64,000 bases of DNA from positions 496,001-560,000 of the forward strand of contig JASCNX010000001.1 in assembly GCA_029968055.1 (NCBI GenBank), read 5' to 3'. The notes beneath the pieces were generated by a model. That model made no database searches. It worked only from the letters and a program-made list of their open reading frames with translations, and had not been told where the DNA came from. The stretch is from Xenophilus aerolatus. Lineage in GTDB: Bacteria > Pseudomonadota > Gammaproteobacteria > Burkholderiales > Burkholderiaceae_C. The position numbers were made by a program, and so were the translations under genes. This document shows positions 17,389-25,956 of this stretch, piece after piece. Every line of letters begins with the position of its first letter. Position 1 is the stretch's first letter.

Positions 17389-19968
17389 ATGAACGCTGCC
17401 TTGAACGAGCCCGCGCGTGCGCTGTGGTGCGACCCGGCGCAGGGCCTGGTCGCACGCATCGCCGCGCACATCGAGCAGCATGCGCTGCATCCTGCGCGCA
17501 CGGTCGTGCTGGTGCCCTACGGCCAGCTGATAGCGATCGGCCGCGCCATGTGGGCGCACGCCAGCCCGGCCGGTTTCGCGCCGCGCTTCGAGACCACGCG
17601 CAACTGGGCGCGCAGCGCGGGCGGCTTCGCGCCGGCCGAGGACGACATCGCCTTCGACATGGCGCGCGACCTGCTCACCGCCCAGTCGCTGCTGACGCGT
17701 GCCGGCCAGGGCGGCCTGCGTCACGCATTGGCCGGCCGGCTGGTCGACATCGCGCAGCAACTCGCACCCCTGGCGGCCGCGCAGGCGCCGCAACAGCGTG
17801 CGGCCTGGGCGCAATCCGTGCGGCCCGCGATCGATGCGGGCCGCGGCTCGGCCTGGTTCGACACCGAGAGTGCACTCAACGGCATCGCGCTGGCCTGGGT
17901 GGCCAGCTCGTCGTATGCCACCGACGTGCTGCTCGACGGCGCGGCGCTCGCACAGGCCGACGCGTTGGTCGTGCTCGAAGGCCTGCAGGCTGACCCGCTC
18001 ACCCAATCGCTCGCCGCGCTGTTCGGACCGCATGTGCTGCGGCTGCCGATCGCCGGCGCGTTGCCGACGGACCGGGCACCGGCCGCGCTGCATGCCGCCG
18101 ACGATCCCGAGGACGAGGCCGAACGCGCCGCGGCGTGCGTCGTGCAGCGGGTCGCGGCGGGCCAGGTGCCGGTGGCACTGGTGGCCACCGACCGTGCTCT
18201 CACGCGCCGCATCGGCGCGCAGCTCACGGCACATGGCGTCGCGGTGCAGGACGAAACGGGCTGGAAGCTCTCGACCACGCGCGCTGCGGCGCAGGCCATG
18301 AGCGCCCTGCGCGCCTGCGCCTACGACGCGCGCAGCGACGAGGTGCTCGACTGGCTCAAGAACGCACCGCGCTGGCGTGGGTCCACGCTCGATGCGCTGG
18401 AGGTGCGCCTGCGCGACCGCGGCCTGCGCGACTGGAGCGCCTGGTGCCACTTCATCGCGCAGGTGGCGCAGGGCGAAAGCGCACGCGCGGGCGACGCCGC
18501 GCTGGCCGGACTCACGGCCGAGGTCGAGGCCTGTCGCGCCACCCTGGCCCGGCCGCGCGTGCAGGACGAGTGGCTGAGTGCCATGCGCGAGCTGCTGCAG
18601 GCCGCGGACCAGTGGGACGCGCTGATGGCCGATGCGGCCGGCATCGAGGTCGTCGGCGCGCTCTACCTCGACGAGGCGCCGGGCGAATTGCGCAGCGGCG
18701 GGCGCAGCAGCCTGGTCGAGTTCAGCGCCTGGGCCCGCGACGTGCTCGAAGCGGCCAGCGTCGTGCTGGCCGTGCCGGGCATGGGCGAGCCCACGGTCAC
18801 GGTGCTGCCACTGGCGCAACTGCTGGGCCGCGCCTTCGCGGCGGTCGTCATCCCCGGCTGCGATGACCAACGCCTGCCTGCCAGTCCCGAGCCGCCGGGC
18901 GACTGGACCGAAGCCCAACGCGCCGCCCTCGGCCTGCCACCGCGTGACACGCTTGCGCAGGCGCAGCGCGCCGCATGGTCGCTCGCCTTGCAGGCGCCGG
19001 CCATCGACCTGGTGTGGCGCCAGTTCGATGCCAGCGGCGAGCCCGTGCGGCCCAGTCCCTTCGTGCAGGCCCTGCGTCTGGGCGGTGCGGCGCAGCCAGC
19101 CGACGATCCGCGCTCGCTCGTGCCCGTCGCGCCGCAGCCGACGCGCCCACCGCTGCCGCGCGGCGACGCGCTGCCGGTGACGCAGCTCTCGGCCAGCGCC
19201 TACGACGACCTGAGGCATTGCCCCTACCGCTTTTTTGCGCTGCGGCAGCTTGGCCTGGCACGCAGCGACGAACTCGAAGGCGAGGTCGACAAACGCGATT
19301 TCGGCAACTGGCTGCACGAGGTGTTGAACCACTTCCACGCAGCCCTGAAGGCGGCCCCGACGTCCGACCGGCCGGCGCGCGCAGCCATGCTGTCGGTGGC
19401 GTCCGCGCAAGCCACGCAGGCCATGGGCCTGTCCGAGGCGGACTTCCTGCCCTTTGCCGCGGCCTGGCCCGCGGTTCGCGAAGGCTATCTCGACTGGCTG
19501 GGCGCGCACGAGGCCGGCGAAGGGGCCGTGTTCGACCAGGCCGAGCCCCGCCTGGAGCAACCCCTGGGCGAGGTGCGCCTCGTCGGCCGCCTCGACCGCA
19601 TCGACCGCCTGCAGGCCGATGGCCGCGCCTACGTGATCGACTACAAGACCGAGTCGCTCGACAGCTCGAAGCAGCGAGTGAAGGAGCCCTTCGAGGACAC
19701 GCAGCTCGCCTTCTACGCCGCGCTGCTGGACGAGGACACGCTGCGCGCCGCCTACGTCAACGTGGGCGAGAAGGCCTCGGGGACGCAGACCGTGGAGCAG
19801 ACCGAGGTGGTGGCGGCGCGCGATGCGCTGGTCGAGGGCATCCTGCACGACCTGCGCCGCATCGGCGAGGGTGCCGCAATGCCGGCATTGGGGGAGGGCG
19901 CCGTGTGCGAGTTCTGCGCCGCCCGCGGCCTGTGCCGCAAGGACTTCTGGATGGACGACACCCCATGA
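17389..19968 (+). CDS. addB: AddB-like PD-(D/E)XK nuclease with Fe-S cysteines
   Basis: 859 residues. The C-terminal domain has a PD-(D/E)XK nuclease core: [14 protein letters not shown] followed by YVIDYKTES, with the D and the D-x-K catalytic residues. Cysteines that would hold a 4Fe-4S cluster flank it: one in LRHCPYRFF and three in [10 protein letters not shown] (C-x2-C-x5-C). The N-terminal two thirds resemble an inactivated helicase; I see no Walker A motif. Such proteins pair with an AddA helicase-nuclease in double-strand break end processing and recombination. The stop overlaps the helicase gene start (ATGA at 19965-19968). Divergent from trxA. Confidence 0.9.
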   Translation: MNAALNEPARALWCDPAQGLVARIAAHIEQHALHPARTVVLVPYGQLIAIGRAMWAHASPAGFAPRFETTRNWARSAGGFAPAEDDIAFDMARDLLTAQSLLTRAGQGGLRHALAGRLVDIAQQLAPLAAAQAPQQRAAWAQSVRPAIDAGRGSAWFDTESALNGIALAWVASSSYATDVLLDGAALAQADALVVLEGLQADPLTQSLAALFGPHVLRLPIAGALPTDRAPAALHAADDPEDEAERAAACVVQRVAAGQVPVALVATDRALTRRIGAQLTAHGVAVQDETGWKLSTTRAAAQAMSALRACAYDARSDEVLDWLKNAPRWRGSTLDALEVRLRDRGLRDWSAWCHFIAQVAQGESARAGDAALAGLTAEVEACRATLARPRVQDEWLSAMRELLQAADQWDALMADAAGIEVVGALYLDEAPGELRSGGRSSLVEFSAWARDVLEAASVVLAVPGMGEPTVTVLPLAQLLGRAFAAVVIPGCDDQRLPASPEPPGDWTEAQRAALGLPPRDTLAQAQRAAWSLALQAPAIDLVWRQFDASGEPVRPSPFVQALRLGGAAQPADDPRSLVPVAPQPTRPPLPRGDALPVTQLSASAYDDLRHCPYRFFALRQLGLARSDELEGEVDKRDFGNWLHEVLNHFHAALKAAPTSDRPARAAMLSVASAQATQAMGLSEADFLPFAAAWPAVREGYLDWLGAHEAGEGAVFDQAEPRLEQPLGEVRLVGRLDRIDRLQADGRAYVIDYKTESLDSSKQRVKEPFEDTQLAFYAALLDEDTLRAAYVNVGEKASGTQTVEQTEVVAARDALVEGILHDLRRIGEGAAMPALGEGAVCEFCAARGLCRKDFWMDDTP

Positions 19969-22900
19969 CCGGTGCGATGGCCGCCTACCGCCACAACGGC
20001 GAACTCGTCCCGCGCGCCGCCTTCTACGCCGTGGCCTGCGACCCGCTGCGCTCGGTGGCCGTGGAAGCCTGCGCCGGTGCCGGCAAGACCTGGATGCTGG
20101 TCTCGCGCATCCTGCGCGCCCTGCTCGAAGAGGGCGACGCGGCCTGTCTGCCGCAGGAGATCCTCGCCATCACCTTCACCAAGAAGGCGGCCGGCGAGAT
20201 GCGGCAGCGCCTGGACGAATGGCTGGAGGACTTCGCGCACCGCCCGCCGGCCGAGCTGGTGCCCGAGCTCGTCGCGCGCGGCATGTCGGCGGCCCAGGCC
20301 GAGGCCGCCGCGCCGCGCCTGGCGGGGCTCTATACGCAGTTGCTCGCGCAGGGCCGGGCGGTGCAGTTCCGCACCTTCCACGCCTGGTTCGCGGGCCTGC
20401 TGCGCAACGCCCCGCTGGCCGTGCTGCAACGGCTGCAGCTGCCTGCGAGCTACCAATTGCTGGAAGACGACGCCGAGGCGCGCGCACGCACGTGGCGGCC
20501 TTTCCAGGCCGCGCTGGTGGCCGACCCGGCGGCGCGTGCCGACTACGAGGCCCTGGTCGCGAGCCATGGCCGCTCGCAGACCGCAAAGGCGCTCGACGAG
20601 GCGCTCAATCGCCGCACCGAGTTCGTGCTGGCCGATGCGGCGGGCGCGGTGGATACCGGCGTGCAGCCGGTGGCCGAACGCTGGCCCGCGCTGGCAGGCC
20701 CGCACGCGCCCGCAGCCCGCCTGTGCGACGACGCGGTGCGCCAGCGCTGGATCGGCTGGGCGCGCGAGCTGGGCCGGGAATCGAACAAGACGCCGCAGAA
20801 AGCCGCCGAGTCGGTGATCGACGTGCTGGGCCTGGCGCCGGTGGACGGGGCGCTGGCCGAACAGGCCCTGGCCCGCCTGCGCAAGGCCTTCTTCGTCGCC
20901 GACGAGGACCGGCTCACGAAGAACCTGCAGAAGTTCCCGGCCGCCCAGGCCGCCGAAGAGGAACTGCAGCTGCTGTGCGCTGCCCAGTCGCAGCACGAGG
21001 CCTGGCTCTACCAGCAGCGCCTGGCGCGGCTTGCACGCGTCCTGATCGCCACCTACGGCGAGGTCAAGCATGCCCATGCGTGGGTCGACATGAACGATGT
21101 CGAACGCGCCGCGCGCCTGCTGCTCGGTGAGCCCGAGCTGTGGGGCTGGGTGCTGGAGCGGCTCGATGCCGGCGTGCGGCACCTGCTCATCGACGAGTTC
21201 CAGGACACCAACCCGCTGCAATGGCAAGCGCTGTACGGGTGGCTGGGCAGCTATGCAGGCGCCGGCGGCCGCCGGCCCAGCGTGTTCATCGTGGGCGATC
21301 CGAAGCAGAGCATCTACCGCTTCCGGCGCGCCGAGCCGCAGGTGTTCGTGGCGGCCCAGCAGTACGTGCGCGAAGGGCTCGGTGGTGACCTGCTCCAGTG
21401 CGACCACACGCGCCGCAATGCGCAGGGCGTGATCGCGGCCGTCAACGCGGCGATGGATGCCGCCCAGCAGGCCGGCGAGACCCAGGGCTTTCGCGCTCAC
21501 ACCACCGAGTCGTCGGTGGCAGGTGCGGTCATGCGGCTGCCGCGGGTCGAGCGGCCCGACAAGGCCGTGGCCAACGGCGCCGGGGTCGAGCCCGCGCCCG
21601 CCTGGCGCAACAGCCTCGCGACACCGCGCGTGCTGCCCGAGGAGCGTCTGCTGCAACTCGAGAGCCGGCAGGCCGCGCGCTGGATCGCCGAGCGCATCGC
21701 CGGCGGCCTCGCGCCGGGCGACATCATGGTGCTGGCGCGCAAGCGCAGCCGGCTGGCGCTGCTGCAGGACGAGCTGCGCCGCCTGCAGATCCCGGTGCAG
21801 CAGCCCGAGAAGAACGACCTGCATGCCGCGCCCGAGGTGCAGGACGTGGCCGCGCTGCTCGATGCGCTGGTCTCGCCGCGCCACACGCTGTCGCTGGCGC
21901 GCGCGCTCAAGTCGCCGATCTTCGGGCTCGACGATGCGGCCCTGGTCGACCTGGCCGTTCGCCAGCGCCAGGCCGATGCCCTGGCGAGGCCCGGCTGGTT
22001 CGCATTGCTCACGCGGGCCACCGACCTGCCGCCCGCGCTGGCCGGCATCGGCGAGCGCCTGCTGCAGTGGCAACGCCTGGTCGACATGCTGCCGCCGCAC
22101 GACGCGCTGAACGCCATCTACCACCAGGCCGACGTGCTGGCGCGCTTCGCCGCCGCCGTGCCCGCCGCACTGCGCGCCGGCGTGCTGGCCAACCTGCGCG
22201 GCCTGCTGGCCGCCTCGCTGGAGCTCGACGGAGCCCGCTTCGCCACCCCGTATGCCTTCGTGCGCGCGCTGCGTGCGGGGCGGCTGCGAGCGCCCTCGGT
22301 GGCGGCCGCCGATGCGGTACAGCTGCTCACCGTGCACGGTGCCAAGGGCCTGGAGGCCGAATTGGTGCTGCTGCTCGACACCGACGCGCAGGCCCAGCGC
22401 GCGCAGACCATGGGCGTGCTGGTCGACTGGCCGGGCGAGGCAGCGGCGCCGCAGCGCTTCGTCTTCCTGGCCAGCGAGAAGCGCCCGCCTGCATGTGCTG
22501 CCGAACTGCTGGCCCGCGAACAGGCGGAGCGGCAGCGCGAAGAGATCAACGCCCTGTACGTAGCGACCACGCGAGCGCGGGAGGAGCTGGTCGTGTCGGC
22601 CGTCGCGGCTGCGCGTGCCAATGCGCAGAGCTGGTGGATGCGGCTCGAAGCGCTGGCCACGCCGGTGGACGCGGTGTCCGCCGGCGGCCTGGCCGGGCAG
22701 GGGCCCGCCAATGCGCCCGATGACGGATTCTTCATGAAGAAAATGCCCGAGACGCCCGCTTCGTCCGCGCGATCGGGTGCCGACACGACGGCGCCTGCGG
22801 GCACCGTCTCGGCTGCTTTCGGCCAGGCGGTGCATCGACTGCTCGAATGGGCGCAGCCCGGGCAGCCGGTGCCGGGTGTGCATGTGCGAGCGGCAGCGCG

Positions 22901-23246
22901 CGAGTTCGGCTTGCCGCTGTCGCAGGCACGGGGCGCCGCTGTACTGGCCGAGCGCATCCGCGCCGGCGCCGGCGCATGGGCCTGGGACGCCGAAGCGATC
23001 GATTGGCACGGCAACGAAGTCACGCTGACGCATGGTGGCGCGGTGCTGCGCATCGACCGGCTGGTGCGTCGCCGAGGCGAAGGGTGGTGGGTGCTCGACT
23101 ACAAGTCCGCCGGCCATCCCGAACGCGACGACAGCCTCATCGCCCAGTTGCAGCGCTACCGCGACGCGGTGCGCGACGCCTACCCGGGCGACACGGTGCG
23201 CGCGGCCTTCCTCACCGGGCAGGGCGAACTGGTGGAGGTCGAATGA
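19965..23246 (+). CDS. addA: AddA-like UvrD-family helicase-nuclease
   Basis: 1093 residues. SF1A helicase motifs in order: Q/I region with EACAGAGKTWMLVSRIL (Walker A about residues 33-40), AITFTKKAAGEMRQRL (Ia), LIDEFQDTNPLQW (II), GDPKQSIYRFRRAEP (III), and LLTVHGAKGLE (V). A C-terminal nuclease domain ends with RIDRLVRR and WWVLDYKSA. With the upstream AddB-like protein it should unwind and resect double-strand ends for RecA loading. Start at 19965 overlaps the upstream stop; the open frame extends far upstream but that is a shadow of the nuclease gene. Stop overlaps the flavoprotein start. Confidence 0.93.
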   Translation: MTGAMAAYRHNGELVPRAAFYAVACDPLRSVAVEACAGAGKTWMLVSRILRALLEEGDAACLPQEILAITFTKKAAGEMRQRLDEWLEDFAHRPPAELVPELVARGMSAAQAEAAAPRLAGLYTQLLAQGRAVQFRTFHAWFAGLLRNAPLAVLQRLQLPASYQLLEDDAEARARTWRPFQAALVADPAARADYEALVASHGRSQTAKALDEALNRRTEFVLADAAGAVDTGVQPVAERWPALAGPHAPAARLCDDAVRQRWIGWARELGRESNKTPQKAAESVIDVLGLAPVDGALAEQALARLRKAFFVADEDRLTKNLQKFPAAQAAEEELQLLCAAQSQHEAWLYQQRLARLARVLIATYGEVKHAHAWVDMNDVERAARLLLGEPELWGWVLERLDAGVRHLLIDEFQDTNPLQWQALYGWLGSYAGAGGRRPSVFIVGDPKQSIYRFRRAEPQVFVAAQQYVREGLGGDLLQCDHTRRNAQGVIAAVNAAMDAAQQAGETQGFRAHTTESSVAGAVMRLPRVERPDKAVANGAGVEPAPAWRNSLATPRVLPEERLLQLESRQAARWIAERIAGGLAPGDIMVLARKRSRLALLQDELRRLQIPVQQPEKNDLHAAPEVQDVAALLDALVSPRHTLSLARALKSPIFGLDDAALVDLAVRQRQADALARPGWFALLTRATDLPPALAGIGERLLQWQRLVDMLPPHDALNAIYHQADVLARFAAAVPAALRAGVLANLRGLLAASLELDGARFATPYAFVRALRAGRLRAPSVAAADAVQLLTVHGAKGLEAELVLLLDTDAQAQRAQTMGVLVDWPGEAAAPQRFVFLASEKRPPACAAELLAREQAERQREEINALYVATTRAREELVVSAVAAARANAQSWWMRLEALATPVDAVSAGGLAGQGPANAPDDGFFMKKMPETPASSARSGADTTAPAGTVSAAFGQAVHRLLEWAQPGQPVPGVHVRAAAREFGLPLSQARGAAVLAERIRAGAGAWAWDAEAIDWHGNEVTLTHGGAVLRIDRLVRRRGEGWWVLDYKSAGHPERDDSLIAQLQRYRDAVRDAYPGDTVRAAFLTGQGELVEVE

Positions 23247-24508
23247 CGCAGACCCCGGTTGCCACTGTCGCGATCGTCGGCGGCGGCCCGGCCGGCCTCA
23301 TGGCCGCCGAGCAGCTGTCGGCCGCCGGCGTGCAGGTGGACCTGTACGACGCCATGCCCTCGGTGGGCCGCAAGTTCCTTCTTGCAGGGCGCGGCGGCCT
23401 CAACCTCACGCATGCCGAGCCCTTCGAGGCCTTTGCCGGCCGCTTCGGCGAACGGCGTGCGCAGATCGAGCCGATGCTTGAGGTCTTCAATGCGCAGGCG
23501 CTGCGCGACTGGGCGCAGGGCTTGGGCATCGAGACCTTCGTCGGCACGTCCAAGCGCGTGTTCCCGACCGACATGAAGGCGGCCCCGCTGCTGCGGGCCT
23601 GGCTGCATCGCCTGCGCACGGCGGGCGTGCGTTTCCACATGCGCCATCGCTGGATCGGCTGGGGCGGCGAGGGCGCTGCGTTGCGCTTCGCCACGCCGGA
23701 CGGCGAGGTGTCGGTGGCGGCCGAGGCCGCCGTGCTGGCGCTGGGCGGCGCGAGTTGGCCGCGGCTGGGCTCCGACGGCGCGTGGGTGCCGCTGCTGCGC
23801 GAACGTGGCATCGACATCGCACCGCTGCAGCCGGCCAACTGCGGCTTCGACGTCGGGCCGGCGGGCTGGACGCCTTTCTTCGCCGAACGCTTCGCGGGCC
23901 AGCCCTTCAAGTCGGTGGCGATCGCCTTCGAGGACGGCCACGGCCGGCGCTTTTCGCGCAAGGGCGAGTTCGTGGCCACGGCCACCGGCATCGAGGGAAG
24001 CCTGGTCTACGCCGTGTCGGCGCTGCTGCGCGACGAGATCGCCGCGCGCGGCCAGGCCACCCTGCACATCGACCTGCTGCCCGACCGCAGTGCGGCCCAG
24101 GTGCTGGCAGCGGTGCAGCAGCGCGGCGCACGCTCGCTGGGCAGCCACCTGAAAAGTCGGCTGAACCTGGATGCGATCAAGTCGGCGCTGCTGCACGAGG
24201 TGCTGCCGCGGGAGGCGCTCCACGACGCGCAGCGCGTGGCCGCCACGCTCAAGGCGGCGCTGATCACCGTCACGGCCGCGCGCCCCGTTGCCGAGGCCAT
24301 CAGCACCGCCGGCGGCGTGCGTTTCGAGGCGTTGCAGGCCGACCTCATGGCGCAAGCGGTGCCGGGCCTGTTCGTGGCCGGTGAGATGCTCGACTGGGAG
24401 GCACCGACCGGCGGCTACCTGCTCACGGCCACGCTGGCCAGCGGCGTGGTGGCGGCGCGCGGTGTCGTGCGGTACTTGGCAGGCAAGGGCGACCGGCGCG
24501 GCCGCTGA
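23243..24508 (+). CDS. HI0933/YhiN-family FAD-dependent flavoprotein
   Basis: 421 residues. The FAD-binding dinucleotide loop is at the N terminus (VAIVGGGPAGLMAAEQL), followed by GRKFLLAGRGGLNLTHAEP, a signature of the HI0933 family, a central YKSVAIAF-like beta domain, and the C-terminal FAD motif PGLFVAGEMLDWEAPTGGY. Its ATG overlaps the helicase stop (ATGA at 23243-23246), so it is translated with the repair pair. The biological role of this family is unknown; tRNA or quinone-related redox roles are speculation. A link to DNA repair is suggested only by the overlap. Confidence 0.9.
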   Translation: MTQTPVATVAIVGGGPAGLMAAEQLSAAGVQVDLYDAMPSVGRKFLLAGRGGLNLTHAEPFEAFAGRFGERRAQIEPMLEVFNAQALRDWAQGLGIETFVGTSKRVFPTDMKAAPLLRAWLHRLRTAGVRFHMRHRWIGWGGEGAALRFATPDGEVSVAAEAAVLALGGASWPRLGSDGAWVPLLRERGIDIAPLQPANCGFDVGPAGWTPFFAERFAGQPFKSVAIAFEDGHGRRFSRKGEFVATATGIEGSLVYAVSALLRDEIAARGQATLHIDLLPDRSAAQVLAAVQQRGARSLGSHLKSRLNLDAIKSALLHEVLPREALHDAQRVAATLKAALITVTAARPVAEAISTAGGVRFEALQADLMAQAVPGLFVAGEMLDWEAPTGGYLLTATLASGVVAARGVVRYLAGKGDRRGR

Positions 24509-24542
24509 TGCCTGCGATGAGGGGGCCGTTGCCGTCGGGGGC

Positions 24543-25058
24543 TCAGTCGGCGTGCCGATGGTGGCGAGGTGGGTTCCGCACGGCAGCCATCCGATGCAGA
24601 TCGCTGTTCGAGTCCGGCGCTCGGCCAGCCACGCGCGCCGCGTGCGCCACCAGCGCCGCATAGTCGCCGTACACCGCAGAGCGACGCTGCCGGATCAGCG
24701 CCACCCAGTAACGGCCCACGGCTTCGTCGCGCTCGGCCCACGCCGCGAACACGCGCGCTTCCGCCGGCCCGAGCGGATGGGCGGCTGTCGCAAGCAGATC
24801 GGCGATGCGCACCCAGTAGAAGATCGGCAGCGCGATGGCGGTCGCCAGCAGCAAGGCCTGGAGCAGCGCCCAGCCCCAGTTGGCCTGCGAGGCGACGATA
24901 GGCGCCAACCCGCCCAGCAGGCCTGCGGCGGTGCCCGCAGCGAGCACCCGCTGCAGGCGCGTCGGCGAGGCGCATTCGCGCACGCGTGCGATCGCTGCCG
25001 CCGCGGGCGGGCCGGCGTCCAGCTGAAAGCACAGGCGGTAGGGTTTCCAGAGGTCCAT
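24543..25058 (-). CDS. Uncharacterised membrane protein
   Basis: 171 residues with MDLWKPYRLCFQLDAG at the start. Two hydrophobic helices lie in the middle (LAAGTAAGLLGGLAPIVAS and LLQALLLATAIALPIFYWV), then an amphipathic C-terminal part ending rich in His and Arg. I do not recognise the family. The open frame extends to a GTG at 25115, but no ribosome site precedes it; the ATG at 25058 also has only a weak one, so the start is uncertain. Convergent with the flavoprotein gene, 34 bp apart. Confidence 0.55.
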   Translation of the reverse strand: MDLWKPYRLCFQLDAGPPAAAAIARVRECASPTRLQRVLAAGTAAGLLGGLAPIVASQANWGWALLQALLLATAIALPIFYWVRIADLLATAAHPLGPAEARVFAAWAERDEAVGRYWVALIRQRRSAVYGDYAALVAHAARVAGRAPDSNSDLHRMAAVRNPPRHHRHAD

Positions 25059-25218
25059 GGCGCTGCTGAAAAACGTGGACTGGTCTGTACGCGCGGATCG
25101 GGCGATCGGATTCACAGGAGATGCCGGGGTGGTCGCCGGAAGCGCGGGGCCCTAGCCTTGTGCAGCGCTGTCCGTGGACAGCGCGGTCGTCCGATACCGC
25201 AAGGCCAGGAGACTCGAC

Positions 25219-25437
25219 ATGCCCCTGAACGATGAACTGGGACAGAGCTTCAGCGAGTGGCAGGCATTGACCGACGCCTATGCAGCGGGCCTCGAGGCGC
25301 TGCTGCATGAAGAGCCCGGTGCGGCCCGGCGGCTGGCGGGCCTGGCCGACCGGCTGGCGCACTACGCCGCGCTGTTCGCCCAGGACGTGCACCCCGAGCA
25401 GAGCGGCGCAACGGCTCAGTCGCGCGCGAACCAGTAG
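25219..25437 (+). CDS. Small acidic hypothetical protein
   Basis: 72 residues, predicted mostly helical and rich in Ala and Leu (MPLNDELGQSFSEWQAL, then EALLHEEPGAARRLAGLADRLAHYAALF). The start at 25219 is chosen because AGGAG lies 7 nt upstream. No signal peptide, Cys or known motif. It is divergent from the membrane protein gene and its end overlaps the convergent small gene by 22 bp. Function unknown. Confidence 0.6.
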   Translation: MPLNDELGQSFSEWQALTDAYAAGLEALLHEEPGAARRLAGLADRLAHYAALFAQDVHPEQSGATAQSRANQ

Positions 25438-25616
25438 CGGGCCGTGGTGGCCAGCACCCGGGCGGCCTGCAGCCTCAGGTCGATCGACGTTGGCACCACG
25501 GCGCGGCCGAAGGGCCAGCTCGATGCTGTCCAGCGACGCAGCGGGGCCGGCGATCGTGCGGGAAAACGAAGGATCTGGGCGCTTGCCGACATCGGTCGCG
25601 CGGCCGGGTGGTCCAT
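25416..25616 (-). CDS. Small protein behind a LexA box
   Basis: 66 residues: a basic, Pro- and Arg-rich N-terminal half (ASAQILRFPARSPAPLRRW) and a helical C-terminal end (DLRLQAARVLATTARYWF). A GAGG ribosome site precedes the ATG by 8 nt, and a textbook LexA box lies 38-57 nt upstream, so it is probably SOS-induced. I do not recognise it as SulA, ImuA or any named SOS protein. The short length and the 22-bp overlap with the convergent gene keep confidence moderate. Confidence 0.55.
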   Translation of the reverse strand: MDHPAARPMSASAQILRFPARSPAPLRRWTASSWPFGRAVVPTSIDLRLQAARVLATTARYWFARD

Positions 25617-25653
25617 GCTGTGTGCCTCGGTTGAAGGAGTGGACGAGGCATCA

Positions 25654-25673
25654 TACTGGTTATTTATCCAGTA
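25654..25673 (-). promoter_or_regulatory. LexA (SOS) box
   Basis: TACTG-N10-CAGTA with an AT-rich centre (GTTATTTATC), matching the proteobacterial LexA consensus at every conserved position. It lies 38-57 nt upstream of the 66-codon gene at 25416-25616 and 109 nt beyond the 3' end of ffs. On the plus strand the next gene is dnaX almost 290 bp away behind ffs, so the small minus-strand gene is the likely target. Confidence 0.8.
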
Positions 25674-25782
25674 TTGGCGTCATCGTGAGCACTGCGGACC
25701 CGCCGGTGGCGAAGGCGCGAACAGGCTTGCGCCGCAGACCATGGCGGTCTGCGGACGAACATCGAAGAGGGGGAAGAAAAAG

Positions 25783-25880
25783 GTGACGAGCCTTACCCCC
25801 GGCACTGGCTACACAGTTAGGGCTGCTTGGTTCCCCACCTGACCCGGTTGGCCGCTTCACCATGCGGGGAGGCCCGTCAC
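25783..25880 (-). ncRNA. ffs: Signal recognition particle RNA (4.5S, small bacterial type)
   Basis: About 98 nt. The conserved apical loop GGGTCAGGTGGGGAACCAAG followed by CAGCC matches the GGTCAGG...GGAAGCAGCC core bound by Ffh. The ends pair: 5' GTGACGGGCCT with 3' AGGCTCGTCAC (one G-U pair). On the minus strand the RNA is followed by CTTTTTCTTC, a U-rich terminator tail at 25773-25782. A TAGAAT -10 box lies at 25886-25891, six bases before the predicted 5' end. The gene is divergent from dnaX, the usual place in Burkholderiales. Together with the LexA box it accounts for the 340-bp stretch 25617-25956 that has no protein gene. Confidence 0.9.
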
Positions 25881-25885
25881 GAACG

Positions 25886-25891
25886 ATTCTA
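25886..25891 (-). promoter_or_regulatory. -10 element of ffs
   Basis: TAGAAT on the minus strand, with the predicted RNA start at about 25880. No good -35 hexamer is seen 17 bp upstream. A second TAGAAT on the plus strand (25944-25949) sits only 8-13 nt before the dnaX ATG and could start a very short-leader dnaX transcript. Confidence 0.55.
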
Positions 25892-25956
25892 CCCGTGCCC
25901 GGAATGCACCCTCGGTGCGCCGGGTCGTGCAGCGGGGCGCTTCTAGAATGGGCGCA

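Noticed and set aside
25059-25115. Longer start (GTG 25115) for the membrane protein at 24543
   Set aside because: No ribosome site before the GTG, and the extra 19 residues do not look like a signal or domain. Kept only as an alternative.
25444-25842. Plus-strand frame of 132 codons across the LexA box and ffs
   Set aside because: It covers the SRP RNA and an operator, has no ribosome site, and its translation is low-complexity.
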